The notes: a model not told the origin generated them from the letters alone. Positions 17,458 to 26,742 are shown, counted from the stretch's first letter. The stretch: DNA of 45,617 nt from an uncultured Lentisphaeria bacterium (GCA_949282965.1 CASDQW010000004.1:1-45617), one strand, 5' to 3'. A program made the numbers and translations.

Positions 17458-18321
17458 ATGGAAGTGCTGATCGACAGCCGGACGGTGGAGACGTTGTTTC
17501 CGATTACGCGCGCTCCGGCAGATATCAAGGTGGCGGGGCGGACGATCGCGGAACTCATCCGGGAACGTTTCGCCGCATTTCCGGACGACGGCCGGCGGCT
17601 CCGGGTGCGGGGGGATTTTCTGCCTTCGCCGGAACTGGCGGAACTGGTGCGGACTTCCGCGCAATCGTTGTCAGTCCGGGATGAATGCGACGGCGCGGAA
17701 CTGCTGACGGCGGAGCTGCCCGGCAGCGACGCGGCGACGATGGTGCCGCCGGACGCCGGATCGCTGCGGATCCGTTACCCCTGGGATCTTCTGACGCTGA
17801 ATGAGCGGCTGGTGGGGGGACTGGAGACGGATGAGATTTTCGGGGTCGTGCGGGACAGAGTGACGATCGACGGTCATATCCGGCTCGGGCGCGGCAGCGT
17901 GATTCTGCCGGGCGTGTACATCGAAGGGAACGCGGTGTTCGGCGAAGATTGCAAGATCGGACCGAACTGCTATATTCGCGGCAATACCGCCACCGGCGAT
18001 CGCTGCCACATCGGGCAGGCGGTGGAAATCAAGAACTCTCTGCTGTTCGACCGGGTCAGCGTCGGTCATCTGAGTTACGTCGGCGATTCGGTGATTGGCG
18101 ACCGGGTGAACTTCGGAGCCGGGACGATCATCTCCAATCTGCGTCACGACGGGCGCAACCACCGCTGGAAGTACCGGGGGGAATGGCTCGACACCGGACG
18201 GCGCAAATTCGGCGCGGTCATCGGCGAAGGCGTGCATACGGGGATCCATTCCGCGATCTATCCCGGGCGCATGCTGCCGCCGGGGGCGGAAACCCGCCCG
18301 GGCGACGTGGTTGAACGCTGA
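17458..18321 (+). CDS. GlmU-like left-handed beta-helix protein with shortened N-terminal domain
   Basis: This 287-residue protein has a C-terminal hexapeptide-repeat beta helix (about 115-275, with steps such as VTIDGHIRLGRGSVILPGVY and GNAVFGEDCKIGPNC), as in the acetyltransferase half of GlmU. Its N-terminal 100 residues keep only fragments recalling the alternative bacterial GlmU family (TIGR03991): LFPITRAPADIKVAGRTI at the start and YPWDLLTLNERL near 105. The full nucleotidyltransferase domain is missing; the usual length is about 390. Next to glmM it could be the glucosamine-1-phosphate N-acetyltransferase, with the uridylyl transfer done elsewhere. The start at 17458 is preferred over 17446 and 17428 for RBS spacing. 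Confidence 0.75.
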   Translation: MEVLIDSRTVETLFPITRAPADIKVAGRTIAELIRERFAAFPDDGRRLRVRGDFLPSPELAELVRTSAQSLSVRDECDGAELLTAELPGSDAATMVPPDAGSLRIRYPWDLLTLNERLVGGLETDEIFGVVRDRVTIDGHIRLGRGSVILPGVYIEGNAVFGEDCKIGPNCYIRGNTATGDRCHIGQAVEIKNSLLFDRVSVGHLSYVGDSVIGDRVNFGAGTIISNLRHDGRNHRWKYRGEWLDTGRRKFGAVIGEGVHTGIHSAIYPGRMLPPGAETRPGDVVER

Positions 18322-18421
18322 GTCGGACGGGGCTGGAAAACTTCGGCTGGATCCGACGCTCCGGGCAGCAAGGGGAAGAAATTCCTGGAGAGGATTCCGA
18401 TTGTCGGGAAAACGTTTGCAA

Positions 18422-18456
18422 CTGTTCCGGTTTTTCGGGCCGGAACGGTTTTTTTT
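18422..18456 (+). terminator. Rho-independent terminator after the glmM unit
   Basis: GTTCCGG (18424-18430) pairs with CCGGAAC (18440-18446), extended by two outer pairs, and is followed by eight T's. It lies about 100 bases after the GlmU-like gene and before the gyrA promoter. Confidence 0.8.
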
Positions 18457-18490
18457 GTGTTTTTTCAAGGGGGAAAACAGGGACGGCGGC

Positions 18491-18518
18491 TTGTTTCGGC
18501 GGCTTTTTGAAGTATATT
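18491..18518 (+). promoter_or_regulatory. Putative gyrA promoter
   Basis: TTGTTT (18491-18496) and TATATT (18513-18518) are separated by 16 bases, just after the upstream terminator and 108 bases before the gyrA start. The rest of the gap (18322-18625) has no coding character. Confidence 0.55.
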
Positions 18519-18625
18519 AATTAAAATAATCAAATCATGTGTATCAACCCGCGGGCGGCTGCTGACGTCTATTCCATGTTCCGTGCGACACGGCGGAGCA
18601 AAACCGCGCGGAAGAAAGGGCTGTA

Positions 18626-21304
18626 ATGAGCGAACTCGAAACACGGGACTTCCCCGTCAATATCGAAGATATCATGCATACTGCTTATCTGCAGTATTCA
18701 TTGAGTGTGAATGTCGGCCGTGCCATTCCGGACGTGCGCGACGGTCTCAAGCCGGTGAACCGGCGCATTCTGTATGCGATGAAGCAGCTCGGGCTGACCA
18801 AGTCCCATGCCACGGTCAAATGCGCCCGTGTCGTCGGGGAAGTCATGGGGAAATACCATCCGCATGGCGACGCCGCTATTTATGACGCGCTGGTGCGGCT
18901 GGCTCAGGACTTTTCCATGCGCGCGCCCCTGATCGAAGGGCAGGGGAACTTCGGGAACATCGACGGCGACCCGGCCGCCGCCAGCCGGTACACCGAGTGC
19001 CGCATGGAACGGCTGGCCGAGGAACTCCTGGCCGATATCGAAAAAGACACCGTCGATATGGTTCCCAATTTCGACGAATCCGAAACCGAGCCGTCGGTGC
19101 TTCCGGCAAGTTTCCCACATCTGCTGGTGAACGGCAGCACCGGGATCGGCGTCGGGATGGCGACCAATATTCCGCCGCACAACCTCGGTGAGGTGATCAA
19201 CGCCACCGTGGCGCTGCTGGAAAATCCGAAGGCAACCGTCGATGAGTTGATGGAATACCTGCCCGGTCCTGATTTTCCGACCGGCGCCATCATCCGTGGG
19301 CGTTATTCCCTGCGGCAGATCTATGCCACCGGGCGCGGCAGTATCCGGTTGCGTGCCCGTGCCGAAATCGTCGAAAAAGACGGACGCGAACAGATCATCA
19401 TTACGGAAATTCCGTACGCCGTCAACAAGGAACAGCTGGTCAAGAAGATCGCCGATCTGGTTTCGGAAAAACGCATCACCGGCATTTCCGGCCTGCGCGA
19501 CGAAACCAGCAAGCGCACCGGTATTCGCATTGTGGTCGACATCAAGCGCGGCGCGATGGGATCGGTGGTGCTGAATCAGCTGTTTGCCCATACCCCGCTG
19601 GAAACGGTGCTCGGGGCCACCATGCTGGTGGTTGACCATAACCGGCCGCGGGTGATGAATCTGGCGGAAATTCTTCAGGCCTACATTGATCACCGTTTGG
19701 AAGTGGTGACCCGGCGGGCGATGTTCGACCTGAATAAAGCCCGGGCCCGGGCCCATATTCTGGAAGGGCTGCTGCTGGCTCTGGCGAACATTGACGAAGT
19801 GGTGCGGATCATCCGGGAATCCCGCAGCCGCCAGGACGCGGCGGAAGCGCTGCGGGCGCGTTTTGAGTTTACCCAGCTTCAGGTGGATGCGATTCTCGAT
19901 ATGCGTCTGCATCAGCTGACCGGTCTGGCGATCGAAGATGTCCGCAACGAATACGAAGAATTGCAGAAACGCATCGAATATCTGCAGAACCTGCTGGCCA
20001 GCCGGGAAATGCGGCTCGGCGTGATTCGGGACGAACTGCTTGTGATCCGGGATAAATACGCCGACGCGCGCCGGACTGAAATCGTGATGGACGACAGCGA
20101 TCTGAATGTCGCGGACCTGATTCCGCGGCACAGCTGCGTGATCACGGTGTCCAGCACCGGTTACATCAAACGGGTGCCGGCCGACACCTACCGTACGCAG
20201 CATCGCGGCGGCAAGGGGATCATCGGGATGGAAACCCGCGATGAAGACCATGTGGAACACCTTTTCAACGCGGACAGCCACGACCTGATTTTCTTCTTCA
20301 CCGATCGCGGTTTCATGTACTGGCTGAACGTCTACGAAATTCCCGAAGGCTCCCGGACCGGCAAGGGCAAGGCGATCGTCAACATGATCAAGGTCGAGCC
20401 CGGCGAAAAGATCCGGGCGATGCTGACCGTACACCCCGAGGAATTCGAAGAGCCGGACAAGTACATTGTCATGGCTTCCCGCCGCGGTTATATCAAAAAG
20501 ACCGCGCTGTCGCTTTTCAAAAATCTCCGGCGCACCGGGTTGCGTGCGCTGATCATCGAAGAGGACGACGACCTGATCGGTGCGGCGGTCAGCGCCGACG
20601 GGGATGAAATTCTGCTGTCCACCCGCCTCGGCATGGCGTGCCGGTTCGACCAGACCGACGAGCAGATCCGCCCGATGGGACGGACCGCGCGCGGCGTTAC
20701 CGGTATGCGCTTCAAACTGGCCGGCGACGATGTGGTGGCCATGGAGGTGATCCGCGAAAAGGTGGATGATGAACTGCCGGTTGCGGATGAAGAGGAAGAA
20801 CTTTCCGAGGTGGAAGAAGGCGCTGAAGGCGACGACGCGCCGGCCTCGGGCAGCGGCCCGGAAATTCTGGTGGTTACCACCGGCGGTATGGGAAAACGTT
20901 CGTTCGTCAGCACCTACCGGAAAACCAACCGCGGCGCCAAGGGCGTCGCCAGCATTCGGCTGCGCGATGGTGAGTTTGTAATCAACGCGCTGCAGATCGA
21001 AGACGATGATGAAATTCTGCTGACCACCGAGCGCGGTCAGCTGGTGCGGATTCCGGCCGGAGAAATCCGGACTGTCGGACGCAATTCGAAGGGTGTCCGC
21101 ATCATGAACCTCAATCGCGGCGACCGGATTACCGGGGTGGCCCGCCTGATCGAAGTGACGCCGGAGGATCGTCCGGGCGCCTCCGAGACCGCGGATGGCA
21201 CGATTCACGCCGGAGTGTCCGCGACGTCCGCGGCGCCGTCGGAAATGACGCCTGATGTCGATGATGACAACGACGCGGCCGGAGAGGACTCCATGGACGA
21301 ATAA
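18626..21304 (+). CDS. gyrA: DNA gyrase subunit A
   Basis: This 892-residue subunit of the type II topoisomerase breaks and rejoins DNA to introduce negative supercoils. The catalytic tyrosine is Tyr122 in SRYTECRME, the same number as in E. coli. The GyrA box motif appears as QHRGGKGI near residue 528, inside the C-terminal beta-propeller, and a highly acidic tail ends the protein. An acidic insert (about 715-750) interrupts the propeller. The quinolone-binding region reads [10 protein letters not shown], so residue 83 is Ala rather than the Ser of E. coli, while Asp87 is kept. gyrB is not in the window. An AGAAAGG ribosome site precedes the ATG. Confidence 0.97.
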   Translation: MSELETRDFPVNIEDIMHTAYLQYSLSVNVGRAIPDVRDGLKPVNRRILYAMKQLGLTKSHATVKCARVVGEVMGKYHPHGDAAIYDALVRLAQDFSMRAPLIEGQGNFGNIDGDPAAASRYTECRMERLAEELLADIEKDTVDMVPNFDESETEPSVLPASFPHLLVNGSTGIGVGMATNIPPHNLGEVINATVALLENPKATVDELMEYLPGPDFPTGAIIRGRYSLRQIYATGRGSIRLRARAEIVEKDGREQIIITEIPYAVNKEQLVKKIADLVSEKRITGISGLRDETSKRTGIRIVVDIKRGAMGSVVLNQLFAHTPLETVLGATMLVVDHNRPRVMNLAEILQAYIDHRLEVVTRRAMFDLNKARARAHILEGLLLALANIDEVVRIIRESRSRQDAAEALRARFEFTQLQVDAILDMRLHQLTGLAIEDVRNEYEELQKRIEYLQNLLASREMRLGVIRDELLVIRDKYADARRTEIVMDDSDLNVADLIPRHSCVITVSSTGYIKRVPADTYRTQHRGGKGIIGMETRDEDHVEHLFNADSHDLIFFFTDRGFMYWLNVYEIPEGSRTGKGKAIVNMIKVEPGEKIRAMLTVHPEEFEEPDKYIVMASRRGYIKKTALSLFKNLRRTGLRALIIEEDDDLIGAAVSADGDEILLSTRLGMACRFDQTDEQIRPMGRTARGVTGMRFKLAGDDVVAMEVIREKVDDELPVADEEEELSEVEEGAEGDDAPASGSGPEILVVTTGGMGKRSFVSTYRKTNRGAKGVASIRLRDGEFVINALQIEDDDEILLTTERGQLVRIPAGEIRTVGRNSKGVRIMNLNRGDRITGVARLIEVTPEDRPGASETADGTIHAGVSATSAAPSEMTPDVDDDNDAAGEDSMDE

Positions 21305-21382
21305 TCCTGGATCCGCCGACACACCGACAGGGGCGAAAAGGCGGATTGACAGGGATTCCGCTCCCGGGCGACGGTAACCGGG

Positions 21383-21416
21383 AATCTCCGCCGTGTGGCG
21401 GAGATTTTGTTTTTTC
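21383..21416 (+). terminator. Rho-independent terminator of gyrA
   Basis: A perfect 10-bp stem (AATCTCCGCC at 21383-21392 with GGCGGAGATT at 21397-21406) closes on a 4-base loop and is followed by TTGTTTTTTC. It lies 79 bases after the gyrA stop codon. Confidence 0.9.
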
Positions 21417-21441
21417 ACGGCGCTGCGGGCGGAGGAAGAGA

Positions 21442-22287
21442 ATGGAGAGGGAGATGATCCGAACGGAAATTATGGGAATCGTCAACGTGACGCCCGATTC
21501 CTTTTCCGACGGCGGCACGTCGGCGACGACGGCGGCTGCGGTGGACAAGGCGCTGCGGCTGCTGGATGAAGGGGCGGATCTCATCGATATCGGCGGAGAA
21601 TCCACTCGTCCCGGCGCACGGGAAGTGCCGACGGAAGAAGAGCGCGCCCGGGTGACGCCGGTGATTTTGCAATTGAAACGGCTGCGTCCGGATTGTGTGA
21701 TCAGCGTGGATACGCGCAAAAGCGCGGTGGCGCGGGCCGCATTGAACGCCGGAGCGGTGATCATCAATGACGTCAGCGGGTTGAGCTTTTCGTCGGATAT
21801 GGCGGCGACGGCGGCGGAGTTCGAGGCACGTCTGGTCATCGGCCATACCCGCGGCACTCCCGAGCAGATGCGGCGTCCGGAAAACTGTCGTTATACCGAC
21901 GTGGTGGCGGAAGTCTGCGCCTTCTGGGCTGCCCGGGCCGGGGAGGCGGAACGGGCCGGAGTGAAACGGGAGAACCTCCTGTTCGATCCCTGTCTGGGAT
22001 TTGCCAAGACGGCGGAGCAGGACTGGACGCTGCTGCGTCAGCTTGAGGATTTGCACCGGGTGGGGCCGGTGTTGATCGGGCATTCGCGGAAATCTTTTCT
22101 GGGAGCCCTTCTGGGCGAACCGGAGCCGCTGCGGCGGGAGGCGGGGACGCTGGCGGTGTCGCTTCATGCCCTGATGCATGGGGCGACGATGGTGCGGGTG
22201 CACGATGTGCGTGCGACGGCAGACGCTTTCCGGGTGTGGCGGCATCTTGTTGGAGACGATGTGGAAAAACCCGGTCGCGGGTGTTGA
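21442..22287 (+). CDS. folP: Dihydropteroate synthase
   Basis: This 281-residue cytoplasmic enzyme joins p-aminobenzoate to the pterin pyrophosphate in folate synthesis and is the target of sulfonamides. All main blocks are visible: MGIVNVTPDSFSDGG at about 10-24, DIGGESTRPGA at about 49-59, SVDTRKS at about 90, NDVSGL at about 113, DPCLGFAKT at about 180 and GHSRKSFLG at about 214. The ATG at 21442 follows GGAGG at ideal spacing; an ATG 12 bases later (21454) is also possible. It is followed by cdaA after about 70 bases, an order seen in several other phyla. Confidence 0.96.
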   Translation: MEREMIRTEIMGIVNVTPDSFSDGGTSATTAAAVDKALRLLDEGADLIDIGGESTRPGAREVPTEEERARVTPVILQLKRLRPDCVISVDTRKSAVARAALNAGAVIINDVSGLSFSSDMAATAAEFEARLVIGHTRGTPEQMRRPENCRYTDVVAEVCAFWAARAGEAERAGVKRENLLFDPCLGFAKTAEQDWTLLRQLEDLHRVGPVLIGHSRKSFLGALLGEPEPLRREAGTLAVSLHALMHGATMVRVHDVRATADAFRVWRHLVGDDVEKPGRGC

Positions 22288-22358
22288 AAGCAACGCCGCG
22301 GAGCGGTATATTAGGGACGAAGACAGGAAATCCGGAAAAACGGAACGGAAAACAGCTC

Positions 22359-23234
22359 GTGGATTGGTCATCTTACCAGGCATATTTTGAATTGCTGATG
22401 CGTTATTTGCGGCCGACGCTGGAAGTCGGTCTGATCGCGTTCCTGATTTACAAGGTTCTTTACTTCATGCGGGGAACCCGCGGTGCTTATGTCCTGACCG
22501 GATTGATAACGGTGCTGCTGGGCTTGTCGATTGCCTCCGATGCGCTCAAATTCGAGGTGATCAACTGGCTGATCGAAGGGTTCTGGGGGATTCTGGCAAC
22601 GGCGGTGATCGTGATTTTTCAGCCGGAGTTACGGCGGGCCTTTGCGCAGCTGGGATCTTATACCTTTCTGCGCGGCAAGCGGCAGCGGGAAGTGATCGGC
22701 GAAATCGTGGCGGCCACGGTGGACATGTCCCGGCGCAAATGCGGCGCCCTGATTGTTTTTGAACGGCGCATCGGTCTGCGGACATTTGAGGAAGACGCGG
22801 TGAGGCTGGACATCAAAGTCAATGCCATGGTTTTGGAATCGATTTTCTTTCCGAAGTCGCCGCTGCACGACGGAGCGGTGATCATCCGGGATAATCGGAT
22901 TGTCGCGGCGCGGGTGATTCTGCCGCTGACGCGGAGTACGGCGGGATTTCTGCAGCGGCTGGGAACACGGCATCGGGCGGCAATGGGAATCGCGGAAGAG
23001 ACGGATGCGGTGGTGGTGGTGGTTTCAGAAGAGACCGGAGTGATCAGCATCTGTACCCGGGGGACGCTGCGGCGTAATCTGACACCGGAAAAACTGGAGG
23101 AATCCCTGGAAAAACTGATCATTACCGAGCAGGAGGACAACGATCCGGCGATTACCGATATTCTTGATGACGTTGCGGCCGAAGAACCGGCGGCAGACGC
23201 TCCGTCCATCACGGAAGAGGGGGATAAACAATGA
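22359..23234 (+). CDS. cdaA: Diadenylate cyclase (CdaA/DacA type)
   Basis: This membrane-bound enzyme makes cyclic di-AMP from two ATP. It is about 291 residues from the GTG at 22359. Three N-terminal membrane helices (about 15-95) precede the DAC domain, which carries both catalytic motifs, DGA (LHDGAVII, about residues 171-178) and RHR (GTRHRAAMG, about 205-213). A Glu/Asp-rich tail follows. The start is uncertain: the GTG fits the usual N-terminal length, but its ribosome site is poor, and an ATG at 22398 would shorten it by 13 residues. It overlaps the YbbR-domain gene by ATGA, which implies coupled translation of enzyme and regulator. Confidence 0.93.
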   Translation: MDWSSYQAYFELLMRYLRPTLEVGLIAFLIYKVLYFMRGTRGAYVLTGLITVLLGLSIASDALKFEVINWLIEGFWGILATAVIVIFQPELRRAFAQLGSYTFLRGKRQREVIGEIVAATVDMSRRKCGALIVFERRIGLRTFEEDAVRLDIKVNAMVLESIFFPKSPLHDGAVIIRDNRIVAARVILPLTRSTAGFLQRLGTRHRAAMGIAEETDAVVVVVSEETGVISICTRGTLRRNLTPEKLEESLEKLIITEQEDNDPAITDILDDVAAEEPAADAPSITEEGDKQ

Positions 23235-24238
23235 TGGAGCGGAAATTCTTTCAGGAAGCGGGGCATTGGCTCCGGCTGGCGTTGACCCGGGATTTTCTGC
23301 GCAAGCTCCTGGCGCTGTTTCTGGCGCTGTTGTTGTACGGAGCGGTGACCTATCGATTTTCCCGTGCAGAACCGTTGCGGCTGAGCGGTGTGCCGGTGGA
23401 GCTGCAATTGCCCGAAGGCATTGTCAATTTGAACGGCGGCGTGCCGCCGGTGACACTGGTGGTGACCGGAAGCACGCGGGTGCTCAACAGTCTGTCGTCC
23501 CGGGATTTTATCGGCAAGGTGCGGCTTCGTGAAGGCAGCTTCGTGCGGGGAACCCCGTATCGTTTGAAGTTGTCGCCCCGGGATTTCAATGTGCCACCCG
23601 GGGTTGAGATCAACGACATAGAACCGCAGGAGCTGTTGCTGGAGCTGGAGCCGATCATCTCACGGCGGGTGCCGATCGAGGTGCGTTTTGATTCGCTGGA
23701 CCGCCTGCCGCGGGATTATCAGCTGGACCGGATCATCTGCGTGCCGGACGAGGTGCAGGTCAGCGGACCGGAGTCCCTGGTCAGCGAGTTGCGAACGGTG
23801 AAAACACAGCCGATTCCGCTGGATCGCACGGTGACCGATGGCTTTGATTATACCGCGCAGCTGCGGACTCCGGACGGTATGCGGATTCTGCCGGAACGGG
23901 TGGCCGTGCGGATCGAGGTAGTGCGGAAATATGCCACCCGGACGTTTAATGGCGTACCGCTGCGACTGCTGCTGTCGCCGGAACAGCGTCGGGAGCGGTG
24001 GTCTGTGGAAGTGCAGGGTCCGCCGCTGGCGGAAGTGGCGGTCAGTGGTCCGGAAAGCCAGCTGAGCGTTTTGAAAAGCGACAATCTGCGTCCGTACCTG
24101 GATCTTTCGGAATTGCGCGAACCGGGGGTGTTCAATGTAACGCCCGGTTGCGTGCTGGTCGGGGTGGATGACTCCGAGTTGCGAGTCAAATCCGTTCGTC
24201 CGGGACGTGTGGCGGTGCGGCTCGCGGCGGAGAAGTAG
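23231..24238 (+). CDS. YbbR-domain protein, CdaR-like regulator of diadenylate cyclase
   Basis: This 335-residue protein has one N-terminal membrane helix (FLRKLLALFLALLLYGAVTY, about 17-36). It is followed by three to four repeated YbbR beta domains, each with a P-x-x-V-x-V-x-G-type strand, for example PPVTLVVTGSTRVL and CVPDEVQVSGPESLV. In Firmicutes the homologue CdaR binds CdaA and modulates its activity from outside the membrane. The 4-base overlap with cdaA supports the same partnership here. No other domain is present. Confidence 0.87.
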   Translation: MMERKFFQEAGHWLRLALTRDFLRKLLALFLALLLYGAVTYRFSRAEPLRLSGVPVELQLPEGIVNLNGGVPPVTLVVTGSTRVLNSLSSRDFIGKVRLREGSFVRGTPYRLKLSPRDFNVPPGVEINDIEPQELLLELEPIISRRVPIEVRFDSLDRLPRDYQLDRIICVPDEVQVSGPESLVSELRTVKTQPIPLDRTVTDGFDYTAQLRTPDGMRILPERVAVRIEVVRKYATRTFNGVPLRLLLSPEQRRERWSVEVQGPPLAEVAVSGPESQLSVLKSDNLRPYLDLSELREPGVFNVTPGCVLVGVDDSELRVKSVRPGRVAVRLAAEK

Positions 24239-24281
24239 GCGCAATGGCGCGGAAGTTTTGCGGTTATTGCGGAAAAACGGC

Positions 24282-24310
24282 TTGCGAAAAGCGGGAATCA
24301 TGCTTATTGT
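24282..24310 (+). promoter_or_regulatory. Putative promoter of the PpiD-like/speD unit
   Basis: TTGCGA (24282-24287) and TATTGT (24305-24310) are 17 bases apart, about 30 bases before the next start codon in the 99-base gap after the YbbR-domain gene. Confidence 0.45.
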
Positions 24311-24337
24311 ATACGAAAAATTGACAGGGGAGCATTC

Positions 24338-25948
24338 ATGGTAATCAGAAGCATTAATTCGGTGTTCATGCGCCACAGCCGGTGGCTGTTCGGCATCTTC
24401 ACGGTCGTCATCATCATCTCCTTTCTGGGCTTTCTGACACCGGGGCAGTTCGGTGTCGGAGGCTGCAGCGACCCGGGGACGATCCGGGTGGGCATGGCGT
24501 TCGGTGAGCCGGTCAGTTACAACGATCTGCGCTCCGCCATGCAGTCGATGACGTTGTATTACCGTCTGGCGTATGGCGCCAATCCGGGACAGCTGGATCA
24601 GATGCAGGCGTTCAATGTGGTCTGTTTGCAGCGTGCCGCCGAGCGGCGCGGTCTGGTGGCGTCCGACACGGAGATCGCCGAACTGATCCGGCAGCTGCCG
24701 ATTTTTCAGGAAGGCGGGCAGTTCGACTATAAAAAATATGAAACCGTATGCGCGAATCTTCGCCGGGAAGGATATGACGGCGATATGATTGCGGCGGCTT
24801 TCCGCAGTGCGGTGCTGCAGAACAAGCTGATGCAGGAAATGATGGCGTCGGTGGTGGTGACTCCGGGGGAAGTGACGGAGTTCTTCCGCTATGCCAATGA
24901 AAAATACGAAGTGAAGATTGCGGAATTTCAGCGGGACGCCTATGCCAAGGATTTGAAGGTGGAAGCGGCTGCGCTGGCGGATTTCTTCAAGCAGAATCGA
25001 GCGAATTATACCATTCCGGTGCAGTTGACGGCGATCATTGTGGAGTTTCCGTTTGATCGGCCGGAGGTGCTGAAGCAGGCTGCGGCCGTGGACGAAGAGA
25101 CCGTGCGGCAATATTATGAGGATAACAAAGCCGCTTTTGCGCGCGACGGCAAGGAGGTGCCGGCTTACGACAAGATCCGCAACGAGGTGAAGGCCCGTTG
25201 TGTGGCGGACCGGGCGCGGGCCGCGGTGGGACGGCAGGCGCAGGAATTTGCCCGCGCCGCCTATGATGCGGTGGGCGAAAGCGACGATAAGCAGACCGCC
25301 TTCCTGAAACTGGCCGCTGCCGAAGGCTTGTCGGTGATCCGGCCCGGGAAATTCGCGGCCGATGCGATTGCGATCGGAACGTTGCAGGAGCCGGAGTTGG
25401 TGACCCGGCTGGCCGCGGTTTTCGACAGTGTGCCGGTGTCTGACGCGGTATCCGGCAAAACCGCCGCCTACGTCGGGATGGTGGTGGCGCGTGAGGAAGA
25501 ACGCCCGGCGGAATTCAACGAAGTGAACCTCAAGGTGCAGGAAGATTACATTGCTTCCGCGACCACGCGTTTGGCCCGGGAGGCGGCGGAACGCGCGGCC
25601 AAAGAACTGGCGGCGCTGCCGGCGGATAAGCGGCTGGCCTCTGCGCTGTGGACCGGGACTCAGGAATTTACGCTGGTGAATCCGCCGTTGACCCGGACGG
25701 GGAGTCTGGTAGTGGAGGCCGCGCTGGGACTGGGGCCTGGAGAATTGTCGCCGGTGCTGCCGACGCCGGATGGCGCGATGATCGTTACCGTGGCGAAACG
25801 TACCGCGCCGGACATGGCGGAGCTGGCGAAGAGCAAAGAACAATGGGATATGATCTGGCGTCAGCAGAAGACCGGCGTGCAGCAGGCGGACTTCCAGGAA
25901 TTTCTGAATTCCCAGTGTGTCTTTGAACTGGCGGAGGCCGCAAAATGA
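24338..25948 (+). CDS. PpiD/SurA-like membrane-anchored periplasmic foldase
   Basis: This 536-residue protein has a single N-terminal membrane helix (about 16-36, LFGIFTVVIIISFLGFL). A SurA/PpiD N-terminal helical domain follows, with residues FNVVCLQRAAERRGLVASD. The middle part should be a parvulin domain but lacks a clear HIL motif (the corresponding strand reads QLTAIIVEF), so prolyl isomerase activity is doubtful. A second C-terminal helical lobe ends the protein. Such proteins chaperone newly exported envelope proteins. It overlaps speD by 4 bases. Its closeness to tig and clpPX puts it in a protein-quality neighbourhood. Confidence 0.8.
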   Translation: MVIRSINSVFMRHSRWLFGIFTVVIIISFLGFLTPGQFGVGGCSDPGTIRVGMAFGEPVSYNDLRSAMQSMTLYYRLAYGANPGQLDQMQAFNVVCLQRAAERRGLVASDTEIAELIRQLPIFQEGGQFDYKKYETVCANLRREGYDGDMIAAAFRSAVLQNKLMQEMMASVVVTPGEVTEFFRYANEKYEVKIAEFQRDAYAKDLKVEAAALADFFKQNRANYTIPVQLTAIIVEFPFDRPEVLKQAAAVDEETVRQYYEDNKAAFARDGKEVPAYDKIRNEVKARCVADRARAAVGRQAQEFARAAYDAVGESDDKQTAFLKLAAAEGLSVIRPGKFAADAIAIGTLQEPELVTRLAAVFDSVPVSDAVSGKTAAYVGMVVAREEERPAEFNEVNLKVQEDYIASATTRLAREAAERAAKELAALPADKRLASALWTGTQEFTLVNPPLTRTGSLVVEAALGLGPGELSPVLPTPDGAMIVTVAKRTAPDMAELAKSKEQWDMIWRQQKTGVQQADFQEFLNSQCVFELAEAAK

Positions 25949-26742
25949 CTGCCGCGTCCCCGGTCCCGGAGATCGGGATGGCGCTGGGGCGCCAGATGAC
26001 GGTGGAGTATTATGAGTGCAATCCTCGGATTCTGGCGGATCCCGCGCGGATGGAGGCGATTTTTCTGGAGGCGGCCGGGCGTTCCGGTGCAACGGTGATC
26101 TGTTCCCGCTTTCATGCGTTCGAGCCGCAGGGGGTCAGCGGGATGGTGATCATTTCGGAATCGCATTTCGCGGTGCATGCATGGCCGGAATTTGACTATG
26201 CGGCGGTGGATATTTTCACCTGTGGCGATTCGATTGATTTTGACGTGGCGGTCGATGCGTTGCGGACCGGGTTGGAGTCGCAGCAGGCGATCGTCTCCAG
26301 CGTCATGAATCGCGGGATCGTCAATCCGCAGGGGGTGGAGCGCTTGGTGACGGTCTGCGAAGATCATACCAGCCGTTATGCGCTTTCCTGGCGGTCCCGG
26401 TTCGAACGGACCCGGGCACGGGGGATTTCAGCGGTGGTGGATCTGTATGACTGTACCGTTTTCGAAGAGGAGGAGATACGTCGCATTACGGAGAACCTGG
26501 CGCGATGCCTGAAGGCGGAGACGGTCGGGGATATGCTGTTCCGGAGATGCCGGGAGGGGATGATTTCGTTGCGGCGTGATTTCTGCTGCGGACTGCTGAG
26601 CGGGCATCTGGACCCGGCGTCGAAGACGGTTTATCTGGATGTATTCAGCTGCAAATTTTTCGAACCGCGTACGGTGGCGGAATTGGCACTGGCCGGATTC
26701 GGCGGACATCATTACCGGATGCAGGTGGCGATCCGTCAGTGA
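25945..26742 (+). CDS. speD: S-adenosylmethionine decarboxylase proenzyme with an apparent second repeat
   Basis: This 265-residue enzyme decarboxylates AdoMet to give the aminopropyl donor for spermidine. The N-terminal 125 residues match the short Thermotoga/Bacillus-type enzyme: the self-cleavage motif SESHFAVHAWPE, with the pyruvoyl-forming Ser73 after Glu72, the catalytic His78 and Cys93 in VDIFTCG. Spacing is the same as in the Thermotoga enzyme. The C-terminal 105 residues look like a degenerate second copy at an offset of about 144 residues (LYDC matching YYEC, and YLDVFSC matching AVDIFTC) without the SESH motif. The ATG overlaps the upstream stop by 4 bases. speE follows 97 bases later. 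Confidence 0.88.
   Translation: MTAASPVPEIGMALGRQMTVEYYECNPRILADPARMEAIFLEAAGRSGATVICSRFHAFEPQGVSGMVIISESHFAVHAWPEFDYAAVDIFTCGDSIDFDVAVDALRTGLESQQAIVSSVMNRGIVNPQGVERLVTVCEDHTSRYALSWRSRFERTRARGISAVVDLYDCTVFEEEEIRRITENLARCLKAETVGDMLFRRCREGMISLRRDFCCGLLSGHLDPASKTVYLDVFSCKFFEPRTVAELALAGFGGHHYRMQVAIRQ

Noticed and set aside
18311-18520. Short open frame between the GlmU-like gene and gyrA
   Set aside because: It runs through the terminator hairpin and T run and has no ribosome site.
18698-21418. A 906-codon open frame on the minus strand
   Set aside because: It is the mirror of gyrA, with low-complexity His/Gly/Arg composition. gyrA on the plus strand is beyond doubt.
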